Assembly: GCA_019694295.1 (NCBI GenBank)
Contig: JAIBCG010000002.1
Span: 54,271 to 118,270 of the forward strand
From: Saprospiraceae bacterium
Lineage (GTDB): Bacteria; Bacteroidota; Bacteroidia; Chitinophagales; Saprospiraceae
Direction: 5' to 3'
Length of the DNA: 64,000 bases
A model generated the notes under the pieces. That model saw nothing but the letters and a program-made list of their open reading frames with translations, made no database searches and was not told the DNA's origin. This document shows, piece after piece, positions 20,326 through 30,178 of this stretch; the stretch's first letter is position 1; every line of letters starts with the position of its first letter. A program made the position numbers and the translations under genes.

Positions 20326-23300
20326 TCACCGTGAAATCGTAATATCTCCTTTATATATCGCGGTTTCGTTGTCTGTGAATTCTATTTCGGCTACAAATAC
20401 ATAAACACCATTATCAAGCCTCTTACCTTCAAATTTGCCATTCCAGCCATATTTCGGGTCATTTGGTGGAAAATTTTTAGCATCAAAAAGTAAACCACCC
20501 CAGCGATTGTAAATCCGTAGCGATTTTATTTGCTTGATTCCTGTATCTGAGTAAATGATGAAATTGTCATTTATACCATCGGCATCCGGTGAAAATACAT
20601 TTGGTATATATACTTTTCGAACTTTTTTGACAAATATGGTAATTTCATCATTAGCCTTGCATCCATACTTATCTTCGATTTGTAATTGATATGTAATGTC
20701 CTTGGCTGCAATAGCTTCAAAACTCTGGCATCCCTGACAAACTTCAGGTGTCCAAACGATTGAAATGATCTGGTTGACAGATTTACTAGCCTTATATGAT
20801 ATATTGTATTTGTCTCCTTCCAGAAGGTGCAAATCTGGTCCAAGGTCAATGGTAAGTGCTTCTCCTTGTTCAATGGTGATATTTGCTTTGTAACTACAGC
20901 CATTTGCATCTGTTACCTGCAAAATGTAATTGCCGGACGATAAATCAGGAAAAACTAAGCTATTACCTCCATTAGTACCGTTTAATGATATTGAATAATC
21001 TGGTGTACCGCCTTTTATGGCATCTATACTTATACTTCCGTCATCTATTCCCGGGCAGCTAGTGTTCTTGACAGTAAATATGACATCAGTAATTGGTTCA
21101 CCTTCCATTTTCACTTCTAAGGTATCAGATGCTTTACAACCGCTATTTTTGTCCAAAGCTTCTAGTATATAAATTCCAGACTTGTTCACGTTTTGTATTA
21201 AAATGTCAGGATCGCTAATACCGGGTCCGGTCCAATTAATCTTAATATTCCCGCCGGTACTTACAATAGGATCCAGAATGACACTCGTAGCGTTGCAATT
21301 AATGGTTTTGTCTTGTCCTGCATTCACCAATGGCAGCTCATGGATGATTACATTCACTTTGCTTGTTTTGTCAGAACAAGGTAGTGTGCCACTGACTATA
21401 TAGTCAAATGTATATGTGCCTGCAGGTAGATTATCACAAATGAGTGAACCTGTTGTGGCGTCAAAGTTGGTACCCGGCTGAGCTGAAGATGGGTCAGATT
21501 GCCACTTTCCTCCTGTGTCTTCGTTCACCAACAAATCGGCTAAAGAAACAGTTTGTTTTGTCCCTTTGCAAATTGATAAATCATTGAGTACCGTGCCTGC
21601 ATTGGCTGCATTAAGTATGTTAAGGATACATGTATTGGATGATGGGCAACCCGCAGGTGGGATATTGCTTAGGCTATACTGTAATGTGTAGCTGCCTGGA
21701 GTTGCATGGTCGATTGTTAGTACATTGCCATTGAGTGTCAAAGGCTTGCCTCCGGAAGGTGATGCTATGACCGACCAGGTACCTGCTTCATTGGTAATCA
21801 ATAATGAACTAAGATCAAATGATGCAATATCATTACATATATCGGTCGAAGGTGTTAATGAAATGTCGGGGCATTCGCAATTTTTAACTGTAATGACCAC
21901 ATTATAACTCACTTCAGGGCAAGGGTTTAGAGCAGAATTGGTAGTGTAACGGAATGTATATGTACCGGGTGCGATGCCCGTAAAATCTAGAGTCGGGAAA
22001 CTACCTATGGCCCCGGAATTACTTATATCAGACCACACACCATTCTTGTCGCCACCTGTTACCAGTGTTGAAAAATCAATGGTGGTAATAAAATTTCCAT
22101 TGCCCTGACTATTGCAGACCTGAGCGGTACTGGTGACTGTAGCTACCGGAAGCGCAACCACCTCTACCTGAATTTCTTTTGAATCCGTGCATCCTGCTAC
22201 CGGATTGGTAAGCGTGTACTGAAGTGTGTATATGCCCGGGTCACTGCTTTGAGAGATAAAATAATTGCCCTGAATACTGGCTGCATTGTTTCCACCGGGA
22301 GTGTTTTTAATAGACCAGATTCCTGGCGCTGAGTTACCTTGGATGTTGATTAGATCAATTGTGCCGTTGTCCTGGCATATTTTAGGTGCAGGATTAAACG
22401 TAATATCCGGACAATTGCAGTCAGAAACTTGAACCGTTACGGTATAAACCTGATCCTTACAAGGTGCAGTTGCCGAAGCGGTTGTATATTCAAACACATA
22501 TTGCCCTGGTGATACGCCTGAAAAGTCAAGGTTATTGAAGCTGCCATTTGCGCCGGAGTTATTCAAATCCTTCCAGTTACCGGATTTATCACCTGCCGAG
22601 ATGTAGCTTTTCAGATCAATAATGATAGGGTAGGAGCCACTTCCTGTTTGGTTGCATACATTGATGGTTGAAGGTAAAATGGCAAAAGGAGGGCTTACGA
22701 GTGTAACTGTAGTAGTAGAGGATTCAGGACAATTGCCACCTGCCGGGTTAGCCAGTGTAAACTGAATGGTATATGTACCCGGGTCTTTACCGGTGCCCTT
22801 GAATGTTGTACCTAAAATAGTTGCCGGATTGGGCCCTCCGGGTGTTATATTTATTTTCCATGAACCTGGCTCAGTCGTTATTTTATACTGGTCGAGGTCA
22901 AACTCTGCATTATCAGTACAAAATGTACCCGGACTCTTAATAGCCGTTCCCGGACAACTGCAATCAAGTACTATTATTTCCACCGTGCCGGTGAATTCTT
23001 TGCAATTACCTTGGGCAGATTGGGTTACGTACTGAAAAGTATATGTACCTGGGATTACACCGTTAAAATTAAGAACCGGATAATTTCCTGTAGCCCCCGA
23101 ATTATTGAGATCAGCCCAATTACCGCCAGCGTCACCGGAAATGATTAAGGTGTTAAAATCGATAAGCGTATTGTCGCCCGAAACATTCGAATTGCAAACT
23201 GTGACGGCCTGTTCGAGTATGGCAGAGGGAGGCGTAACAACGGTGATGAGAATTGAATCGATATTGTTACACCCTTCATTGTCTGTAAAAGAATAATATA

Positions 23301-24819
23301 CTTTAAAAGTACCGGCACCCAGCTGATTAGGATAAACATTACCTACCGGGTCTGCTACACCTGACCACGTACCTCCGGCCGGTGAGGCAGAAAGTGGTAC
23401 AATGGTTTCGTCAGCACACAAGATACCAGGGTCGGTAATGTCAATATCAGGAAGATCAATGACATCTATGATAACTGAGGTTTCACTTTTACAACCTTCA
23501 GGGCTGTAGTAAGTATAAATAGCAGTATGACTACCAAGCCCAAACTTGGCAGGGTTAAATTCACCATCCGGATCAATATTGCCACTCCATTGCCCTCCTG
23601 ATGGGTCAGGTGTTATCACAAATGCAGGATTGTTTATACATTGGGCAGGGATCGGATCAACATTTATCTCTACCGGGTCAATGATTTCGATATCTACTGT
23701 TGCCATATCCGAACATCCGAATGAATTGGTGTATGACAATGTTGCCTGATAGGTACCAGATGGAAGCTTAGACGGATCGATTTTACCGTTCAATGAAGCA
23801 ATACCTCCCCATGTACCGGTAGAAGGTGTTCCGATTAAGGAATATATAGCACCGTTCGAACAGAGCTTGGGTGGTTGTTCGATGGTGACGACTGGTTTAG
23901 GATTTACAACCAGTTCTACCATATCAGTAGCCTCACATTTGCTGTCAGATACTGTTACTGTATATGTTATTGAACCTGCGAAATCTGGAGGTATAGTCCC
24001 GTTGGGATTTTCAGAATCCGGGTCATCAAGGAATCCGGTTCCGTTACCTGTACCTGACCACATAAATGTATAAGGGGCAAGGCCTCCAAAGGCAGTTGCA
24101 GACATCGTGAAATCCGGATCGCCCTGGCATTTGGTAATTTTTTCAGGTAAAGCTGTCGCTATAAGCGAGCAAGGTGGGTCAGCTCCACAATCAAGAAATT
24201 CTGCTGCATCACCTGTAAACTCCAGACTGAAACCATTGCCTGTGCCCTTCCAGTTGTTGATGTTTAAAAAGTAGCCTTGTCCGGGTTGTACTGCCAATGT
24301 TGCTACGAACCCGTCTCCTGTGCCTGGCCCTTCTGAAAAATCGGTTGCACCCATGCCCATTCCGGTTTGTGGACAAAAGCCACATGATTCGCTTGATGAT
24401 GAGCATCTGATGGGTGTACCAAGGCCGGCACATCCGACATCAGGGCCATACAATGCCCAGTCATAATCTTCTCCCTTTCCACCGGCAGGCGAAATGATGA
24501 AACCAAATATAGAACCCGGTGGTGTTGAGCTGTCAAACTCAAAATAATACCAACTCGAGTTGGCACTTTCATTCTGGAGACATCCAGGGTCATTGCCGGG
24601 TGGTTCAAAGTCATTCATTCCCATTCCTGAAGGATTGCCCATGGTTATTGGGTCGTTGCAAATGGTGGTGGCAGTGGCGCAATCTACATTTTGAGCATGA
24701 GAAATATCTATACATAATACCAGTGCCGGCAATAGGAAACTCAGCTTATTGAAATGTTGCTTAGATCTTATTATTGGCCTAAGTGTACGCGTGAGGCAAC
24801 TAATACATACATTGAACAT
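20326..24819 (-). CDS. giant secreted protein with alternating Ig-like modules and T9SS type B sorting domain
   Basis: 1497 residues. The hydrophobic signal segment is at about residues 25-41, behind an unusually long basic N-region; no later Met precedes it, and a -7 promoter box sits about 55 bp upstream of this ATG. The N-terminal domain (about 45-210: SSWYYFEFD, GEDYDWALYGPD, NINNWKGTGNGFSLEFTGDAAEF) differs from those of the neighbours. Short Ig-like modules with G-G-x-W-[SG]-G cores (about 300-520) follow. Longer alternating modules come next, in which blocks with G-W-[SK]-D-L/I-x-N-S-G-A alternate with CxCPDI blocks, three or more times. One SprB-like repeat (DDGSISIDAIKGGTPDYSI) and a type B sorting domain ending KGDITISR complete it. 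It lies between the two 12-repeat paralogues but is not a copy of them. Confidence 0.87.
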   Translation of the reverse strand: MFNVCISCLTRTLRPIIRSKQHFNKLSFLLPALVLCIDISHAQNVDCATATTICNDPITMGNPSGMGMNDFEPPGNDPGCLQNESANSSWYYFEFDSSTPPGSIFGFIISPAGGKGEDYDWALYGPDVGCAGLGTPIRCSSSSESCGFCPQTGMGMGATDFSEGPGTGDGFVATLAVQPGQGYFLNINNWKGTGNGFSLEFTGDAAEFLDCGADPPCSLIATALPEKITKCQGDPDFTMSATAFGGLAPYTFMWSGTGNGTGFLDDPDSENPNGTIPPDFAGSITYTVTVSDSKCEATDMVELVVNPKPVVTIEQPPKLCSNGAIYSLIGTPSTGTWGGIASLNGKIDPSKLPSGTYQATLSYTNSFGCSDMATVDIEIIDPVEINVDPIPAQCINNPAFVITPDPSGGQWSGNIDPDGEFNPAKFGLGSHTAIYTYYSPEGCKSETSVIIDVIDLPDIDITDPGILCADETIVPLSASPAGGTWSGVADPVGNVYPNQLGAGTFKVYYSFTDNEGCNNIDSILITVVTPPSAILEQAVTVCNSNVSGDNTLIDFNTLIISGDAGGNWADLNNSGATGNYPVLNFNGVIPGTYTFQYVTQSAQGNCKEFTGTVEIIVLDCSCPGTAIKSPGTFCTDNAEFDLDQYKITTEPGSWKINITPGGPNPATILGTTFKGTGKDPGTYTIQFTLANPAGGNCPESSTTTVTLVSPPFAILPSTINVCNQTGSGSYPIIIDLKSYISAGDKSGNWKDLNNSGANGSFNNLDFSGVSPGQYVFEYTTASATAPCKDQVYTVTVQVSDCNCPDITFNPAPKICQDNGTIDLINIQGNSAPGIWSIKNTPGGNNAASIQGNYFISQSSDPGIYTLQYTLTNPVAGCTDSKEIQVEVVALPVATVTSTAQVCNSQGNGNFITTIDFSTLVTGGDKNGVWSDISNSGAIGSFPTLDFTGIAPGTYTFRYTTNSALNPCPEVSYNVVITVKNCECPDISLTPSTDICNDIASFDLSSLLITNEAGTWSVIASPSGGKPLTLNGNVLTIDHATPGSYTLQYSLSNIPPAGCPSSNTCILNILNAANAGTVLNDLSICKGTKQTVSLADLLVNEDTGGKWQSDPSSAQPGTNFDATTGSLICDNLPAGTYTFDYIVSGTLPCSDKTSKVNVIIHELPLVNAGQDKTINCNATSVILDPIVSTGGNIKINWTGPGISDPDILIQNVNKSGIYILEALDKNSGCKASDTLEVKMEGEPITDVIFTVKNTSCPGIDDGSISIDAIKGGTPDYSISLNGTNGGNSLVFPDLSSGNYILQVTDANGCSYKANITIEQGEALTIDLGPDLHLLEGDKYNISYKASKSVNQIISIVWTPEVCQGCQSFEAIAAKDITYQLQIEDKYGCKANDEITIFVKKVRKVYIPNVFSPDADGINDNFIIYSDTGIKQIKSLRIYNRWGGLLFDAKNFPPNDPKYGWNGKFEGKRLDNGVYVFVAEIEFTDNETAIYKGDITISR

Positions 24820-24871
24820 TGTATTAAAGTTGAATGATTGGTTGTTATAAAAAAATGTGAGTTTGCTATTT

Positions 24872-24879
24872 CAAAATTA
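24872..24879 (-). promoter_or_regulatory. promoter of the alternating-module adhesin gene
   Basis: TAATTTTG on the minus strand matches TAnnTTTG exactly. A TTTG at the end of the upstream terminator T-run (ending at 24901) lies 21 bp upstream, close to the usual -33/-7 spacing. This supports the start at 24819. Confidence 0.5.
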
Positions 24880-24901
24880 TGAATTTATATTTCAATTTCA
24901 C

Positions 24902-24935
24902 AAAAAAAGCCTGAACAATTTTGCCCAGGCCTTGA
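24902..24935 (-). terminator. terminator of array copy B gene
   Basis: On the minus strand, AAGGCCTG pairs with CAGGCTT (GCCTG at 24909-24913 with CAGGC at 24926-24930), followed by a run of seven T. It lies directly after the stop of the gene ending at 24955. Confidence 0.75.
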
Positions 24936-24954
24936 TATTTATTTATTTAATAAT

Positions 24955-27900
24955 TTATCTCTGTACGGTTACATCTCCTTTATAAAGGAAGGATTCTCCG
25001 TCTTTGAATTTGATAAGTGCCCAATATACGAAGACTGCACTGTTCACTTTTTTATTGCGGTACGAGCCATCCCATCCGTAGGCAGGATCATTTGGTTGGA
25101 ATTTTTCTTTTTCAAAAATTTTATTTCCCCATCGGTCATATACCTGGAAGTACGAGATTTCTTCAATGAAACCATCACGAGCATTGATATAAAACACATC
25201 ATTCAGGCCATCGCCATTCGGTGAAAATGTATTTGGTATGAACACCGGACGTTCTTTTTTAACCAAAATCAAGATTTTATCTGTCGCTTTGCAACCGTTA
25301 CTGTCCACTACTGTAATAGTGTATAGGCTTGCGTCAAATGGTGTCACGGTTGGAGAAAGACAATTTGCACAAAAAGTATCGACAACCGGATTCCAGCTAA
25401 TGGATGCTATTTTTGCATTAGCGGGTGTGATGTTAGCCTCTATCTGGTAGGTTGTGCCCCAAGGAATGATAGTGTCTTTTCCGGCATCTACAACAAGTAA
25501 CTCCGGTTGTTTCAGTATGAGTAGTGTATCGTATTCGCAACCTACTGCATCCTGAATACTTATTTTGTAAGTACCTTCTCCAAGGAATGAAAATTTGCTT
25601 TCAGCGGTAAAAGATTTTCCGTTGATAGAATAAACAAACGGCGAAGTTCCGCCTGTGACACCTTTTACTGAAATAGAACCATCGGTTGTACCAAAACAAT
25701 TCGGGTTTTTGGATTCAGTAGCCAAGGCAGTTGGTACATTTTCGTTGATTGGTACCGTAGCTGTTATTGACTTGCTGCAACCATTGAGTGTATTGGTTAC
25801 TACCAGCGTGTATAGACCTGCTTCCACTGCATTGATATCTGGCTGTGAAGATGTATATCCACCCGGTCCGCTCCATGTATAAGTAAATTGTGGACCACTG
25901 CTGGATCCTGCTGAACTTACAGTTACGGTTTTGACTGTACAGTTTAGTTCACCGTTTGCTTTGGCCAGTGCTGTCGGAAGATCGGCATTGAGCGTTACCG
26001 TTGATGTTTTGCTGGTTGTACATCCGTTAGGTGCTGTTACAACACATGTATATTGCCCTGCTTCAGTAACAACCACTGAGCTGCTGGTACTGCTTGTATT
26101 AGGTCCGGTCCATTGATATGTTACGCCCGGCGTATTTGACAAAGCATTTAAAGTCTGGCTGGTGACGATACAATCAAGTACAGCATCGTTCACAGACAAA
26201 TCAGGTTTTTCTTCATCACTCAATACACCGACTGATTGGGTAGATTCACAACCATTCTGAGTGTTGGTGATAGAGACTACATAACTGCCCGAAACATTAA
26301 CAACAGGATTCTGCTGATTGCTTGAAAAATTGTTAGGGCCTGACCATTTATAAACAATAGGAGTGGTATTGGAGTTTGCAGATAAGCTGATCTGCGAATT
26401 GTTAGTACAAGTAAGCGTGCCACCGGCTGCAGTGATATCAGGGTTAGAATTATCCTTGGTTACATTAACTGTTGTAGTAGAACTACATCCATTGATATTA
26501 TCTGTTATTACAAGCTGGTATGTTCCATCGACTGTTATGTTTGAAGCATTTTTAGCTGATGAAGTAAAACCTCCCGGGCCGCTCCATTGATAGCTTACAT
26601 TAGGTGTTACCGAATTTCCATTACAAACTGCTTGAGGTTCAAAACAAGTAATAACATCTCCTGTTGCTGAAATATCCGGCAACTTTGTATTTTCTGGTAC
26701 ATTGAGGTTTAAAGTACTTGAACAACCATTGGTGTTATTAGTAACAACAAGCTGGTAAATCTGTGAATTGCCGGTCGTGAAATTCAGAGTGTTGGCTACC
26801 GGATTTCCACTTGGGTACAGCCATTGTACATTGATGTTATTGGTCACATTCGATGTACCTGTGATGGTTGCTGTTTTGTTATTGTTGCACTTAATGGTAT
26901 CCGAAATGGCTGAAATAACAGGTTTGACAATATCCTGAAGTACATTGACAGAAGCTGAATTAGTACAATTGTTTTTTGGATTGGTAACTACTACCGTGAA
27001 TACGCCCGGAGTGCCGGTAGAATAATTGGTAACAGAACTTGCCGGTGCACCAGGGCCTGACCATGCATATATAGCACCTGTTACGCTTGAAATGGCAGTC
27101 AGGTCAACTGATGTGACGTTACAATCGAGATCGTCAGATTTTGTAAAACTCAGGTCAGGAGTGTCATCATCTTTTACAGCTTTTACATCTGCCTGTGATG
27201 TACATCCATTGACAGGGTCTGTGACGATGAGTTTGTAGTCACCAGCACCTGCTACATCACAACAGATGGTATTGCATAAAGCTACATCAGTTGCTGTGTA
27301 CCATTGGAATTTGGCATTCGGAGTAGAAGAATTACCACACAGTGTTGCTGTACCCGAAATACAATCTGTTGTATCACCCAAGGCAGATACGTTAGGTTTT
27401 GCAATATTTATATCAACATCTACCGACAGATTATCAGAACAATTGTTGTCTGTATTCTTAACAGTAAGTGTATATGTACCCGGAAGGTTCACCTTAGCAT
27501 CTTTCGTGTTCGCTGTATAACCTCCTGGGCCATTCCATTCGAATGTGATGCTTGGTATATTCAAAGTGCTGCCTCCAATTATGGTAACAGTAACACTGTC
27601 GCAAGTGAGTATGGCAGGTGTCTGTATGATAGCCTTAGGGGTAGCAGAAGCATCCAGCGCACTTGCTGTAGCAATTGTGGTACAGCCGTTTGAGTTATCA
27701 GTTACCGTTACGGTGTATGTACCGGATTGGTTGACAATCAGGCTGTCACCTGTACCAGATGCACCAGGTCCTGACCAAGAATAACTTGAATTAGGAGCTG
27801 AACTGCTGGCTTTAACGGTCGCAGTATATGTAAAGCATTCAATTGTATCGTTAAATGTTTTGACTACTGGTTTGATGGTATCAGAAAAGATAGTAGCTGC

Positions 27901-29949
27901 AGCCGTATCCTTGCATCCGTTTGGTCCTGTCACCACGACTGTATAGTCACCTTCATAAGGTGCGTCAGGGTTCTTGATGTTGGAAGAGAATCCATTTGGT
28001 CCGGTCCATGTGTAGGTAACACCGGTAGTGGATGAGTTAGCATCAACTTTAACTGGGAAGGTTGTACAAGTGAAAGTAGTTCCGCTGGCTGTTACATCTT
28101 TTGGTTGTTCAAAGTCTGAAATAACTGCAACGGTATCATAGCTCACACAACCGTTTTTAGGATTGGTCACCTCAAAATAATAATTTCCTACAGTGTCAAC
28201 ATTGGCTATGGCTGTACTTGAAATCTTTTGGTTTTTGTCATTGTACCATGCGTAGGAAACACCGGCTGTATCACTTTTACCGCTTATCTGTATTTTTGGT
28301 TTATTACAGTCAATCAAGCCACCACTAGCATCTGCATTCGGGTAATTTATAAATGACAGAACATCATACGTTTTGGTATTGGAGCAAAGATTTGGTGAAG
28401 TTACTGTGAGGGTATATGTACCAGGAGTACCTACTTTGATATCTTTGGTTGTGTATGACTGATTATTGGGTCCTTTCCAGGAATAAGTGACATCCGGGTC
28501 ATTGGAAGTACCCTGAAGTATCACAGAATCTTGGGCACAAGTTAGATTGTCACCAATGATGCCTGCAATAGGTGAGAATGGGTTAAATGTGACGGTAACA
28601 CATTTTTTACCAGAACAAACAGTTCCATCAGGTGCAGTGGCGGTTATGGTCAGACAATATTCACCAGGCACTTCTGTATCCACTTCAGGATCCGTAGGAG
28701 AGCCTAGGATGTAACAGGTAGGGCACATTGTCCACAGATATTCTACGGTTTCATAATTTTCAACGTATGAATATGAACCATCTAACGGAGTCTGGTCAAC
28801 TACACAGCCTAGTTCGTATGGTGGCTCGATTTTGACATCCACTTCTACTAAGCGTAGGGTAAATGTGACTATACTGTCGCAACCCTGGTAGGATTTCAGT
28901 ACGACGTCTTCGCTTTCTGTGTTGTCGCAGAATAATAACTGCCCGGCACCGTATTTGTCTTCGATGGTTATACAGTCACCTTTACAACGGTAGAAGATTC
29001 CAAGATCTTTTGGCGGAATATCTATTTCATTGATTTTTAATGTTACAACGCTATCACATTTTTGCCATGATTGGAGTGTAATTTCGTGTTCACCAACACC
29101 ATAAGGTACACCATTATATACATATTCTTCATTAGGGCATACCCATTTCTCAGGCGGATCTTTGGCCACCACCTTTTCAACGGTTATATCTATACATTGC
29201 TGATTGGGAGGCCCGGCTACATCATTACAATAATTGGAAACATCAACGCATAACTGATGTACACCCTCATCATTGAATGTAATAGAGATATTATTATCTT
29301 CAGTTTCAGGATCTGAGAGCAAATTTCCGTCAAGTGTCCAATGATAAGCTGTTGCGCCATTCACATTATTCACACTATAGTTAAATGTTCCTCCAAGACA
29401 TACTTTTTTAGGTCCTGCAATTGGATTTATTGTACCCATCACTAGGGGGCCACCCTGTAATACATCCACTGTGATGTCACATACCGATCCATTACAACCA
29501 TCTATGATGAAATAATAAACTTCACCTGGTGTAAAACTGCCGCTTGACAAGGAAATGATTCCGTTTTGGCATAAACCCTGACAGACAACTGGCGACAAAC
29601 TACCACAGCCACCACCATAGATACCACCCTGAATACCTGAAGAACCGCCAACGGTGGTACAATTGGATGGGATAATGTTGAGACTGTAGTTGGTAGTACC
29701 GGCAATAAATCCAAACCAGATGGTATTATTAGGTACACCGCCACCACTCATCGAACACAAAGGGTTCGGACCTGTCGGGTTTGGGTAGTCAGGAAGAGTC
29801 GTACAGTAACCATCCAAATCGGCGAGGTTGCACAGTACAGGTGCTTCGTCACAGTTCAGACCGGCAGGTATTGCATTACACTGGGCCTTTACCATGCTCA
29901 ATTTTAATATTAACAAAAAAGATAATGTAAGTAAATGTCTGAGCTTCAT
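24955..29949 (-). CDS. giant 12-repeat Ig-like T9SS type B protein (array copy B)
   Basis: 1664 residues and a full-length paralogue of the gene at 15195-20201. It has a signal peptide (MKLRHLLTLSFLLILKLSMVKA), the same Cys-rich N-terminal domain ([32 protein letters not shown]), PKD-like and CDS[IV]VT modules, and twelve Ig-like repeats at about residues 466-1411. One SprB repeat (TDGSISVKGVTGGTSPFVYS) and a type B sorting domain with the same end (KGDVTVQR) follow. Similarity to copy A is visible along the whole length and the repeats correspond one to one, so the gene was duplicated after the array had formed. Predicted T9SS-exported surface adhesin. No clean TAnnTTTG box was found upstream. 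Confidence 0.9.
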   Translation of the reverse strand: MKLRHLLTLSFLLILKLSMVKAQCNAIPAGLNCDEAPVLCNLADLDGYCTTLPDYPNPTGPNPLCSMSGGGVPNNTIWFGFIAGTTNYSLNIIPSNCTTVGGSSGIQGGIYGGGCGSLSPVVCQGLCQNGIISLSSGSFTPGEVYYFIIDGCNGSVCDITVDVLQGGPLVMGTINPIAGPKKVCLGGTFNYSVNNVNGATAYHWTLDGNLLSDPETEDNNISITFNDEGVHQLCVDVSNYCNDVAGPPNQQCIDITVEKVVAKDPPEKWVCPNEEYVYNGVPYGVGEHEITLQSWQKCDSVVTLKINEIDIPPKDLGIFYRCKGDCITIEDKYGAGQLLFCDNTESEDVVLKSYQGCDSIVTFTLRLVEVDVKIEPPYELGCVVDQTPLDGSYSYVENYETVEYLWTMCPTCYILGSPTDPEVDTEVPGEYCLTITATAPDGTVCSGKKCVTVTFNPFSPIAGIIGDNLTCAQDSVILQGTSNDPDVTYSWKGPNNQSYTTKDIKVGTPGTYTLTVTSPNLCSNTKTYDVLSFINYPNADASGGLIDCNKPKIQISGKSDTAGVSYAWYNDKNQKISSTAIANVDTVGNYYFEVTNPKNGCVSYDTVAVISDFEQPKDVTASGTTFTCTTFPVKVDANSSTTGVTYTWTGPNGFSSNIKNPDAPYEGDYTVVVTGPNGCKDTAAATIFSDTIKPVVKTFNDTIECFTYTATVKASSSAPNSSYSWSGPGASGTGDSLIVNQSGTYTVTVTDNSNGCTTIATASALDASATPKAIIQTPAILTCDSVTVTIIGGSTLNIPSITFEWNGPGGYTANTKDAKVNLPGTYTLTVKNTDNNCSDNLSVDVDINIAKPNVSALGDTTDCISGTATLCGNSSTPNAKFQWYTATDVALCNTICCDVAGAGDYKLIVTDPVNGCTSQADVKAVKDDDTPDLSFTKSDDLDCNVTSVDLTAISSVTGAIYAWSGPGAPASSVTNYSTGTPGVFTVVVTNPKNNCTNSASVNVLQDIVKPVISAISDTIKCNNNKTATITGTSNVTNNINVQWLYPSGNPVANTLNFTTGNSQIYQLVVTNNTNGCSSTLNLNVPENTKLPDISATGDVITCFEPQAVCNGNSVTPNVSYQWSGPGGFTSSAKNASNITVDGTYQLVITDNINGCSSTTTVNVTKDNSNPDITAAGGTLTCTNNSQISLSANSNTTPIVYKWSGPNNFSSNQQNPVVNVSGSYVVSITNTQNGCESTQSVGVLSDEEKPDLSVNDAVLDCIVTSQTLNALSNTPGVTYQWTGPNTSSTSSSVVVTEAGQYTCVVTAPNGCTTSKTSTVTLNADLPTALAKANGELNCTVKTVTVSSAGSSSGPQFTYTWSGPGGYTSSQPDINAVEAGLYTLVVTNTLNGCSKSITATVPINENVPTALATESKNPNCFGTTDGSISVKGVTGGTSPFVYSINGKSFTAESKFSFLGEGTYKISIQDAVGCEYDTLLILKQPELLVVDAGKDTIIPWGTTYQIEANITPANAKIASISWNPVVDTFCANCLSPTVTPFDASLYTITVVDSNGCKATDKILILVKKERPVFIPNTFSPNGDGLNDVFYINARDGFIEEISYFQVYDRWGNKIFEKEKFQPNDPAYGWDGSYRNKKVNSAVFVYWALIKFKDGESFLYKGDVTVQR
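25717..28554 (-). repeat. twelve tandem ~79-residue Ig-like repeats (array copy B)
   Basis: Repeat openings read DNLTC, GLIDC, TTFTC, DTIEC, AILTC, DTTDC, DDLDC, DTIKC, DVITC, GTLTC, AVLDC and GELNC, matching array copy A position by position. Confidence 0.85.
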
Positions 29950-30123
29950 TTCGGTCTTTATAATTGTTTAATAATCAGATTCCTTGGTCAACAGATATGT
30001 TGCTTTCTTTATAAAAAAATGTAAAGTAATAACATTCAAACCAAAATGACAATACCTGAGGTGCATTATTGACACCATATTTTAATATTCAAAATTATAT
30101 TTTGAAACAATGCCAATTTTTTA

Positions 30124-30150
30124 ATAAAAATTTTACCACAAGCGTGGTGG
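30124..30150 (-). terminator. weak hairpin downstream of murQ
   Basis: On the minus strand ACCAC pairs with GTGGT (30135-30139 and 30144-30148) around a four-base loop, followed by an A/T-rich AAAATTTTT. It lies 30 bp after the murQ stop. The stem is only 5 bp, so this is tentative. Confidence 0.35.
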
Positions 30151-30178
30151 TGCTGCTTGTTTGGGGAATATTAGCTGA

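Noticed and set aside
27304..27693. Plus-strand open frame of 129 codons opposite the array copy B gene
   Set aside because: It is antisense to a well-supported Ig-repeat gene and has a Cys/Ile/Arg-rich composition typical of a frame shadow.
15963..28554. Tandem repeats that could be mistaken for a CRISPR array or satellite
   Set aside because: The repeats are in frame within coding sequence, about 237 bp long, divergent at DNA level, and encode Ig-like domains.
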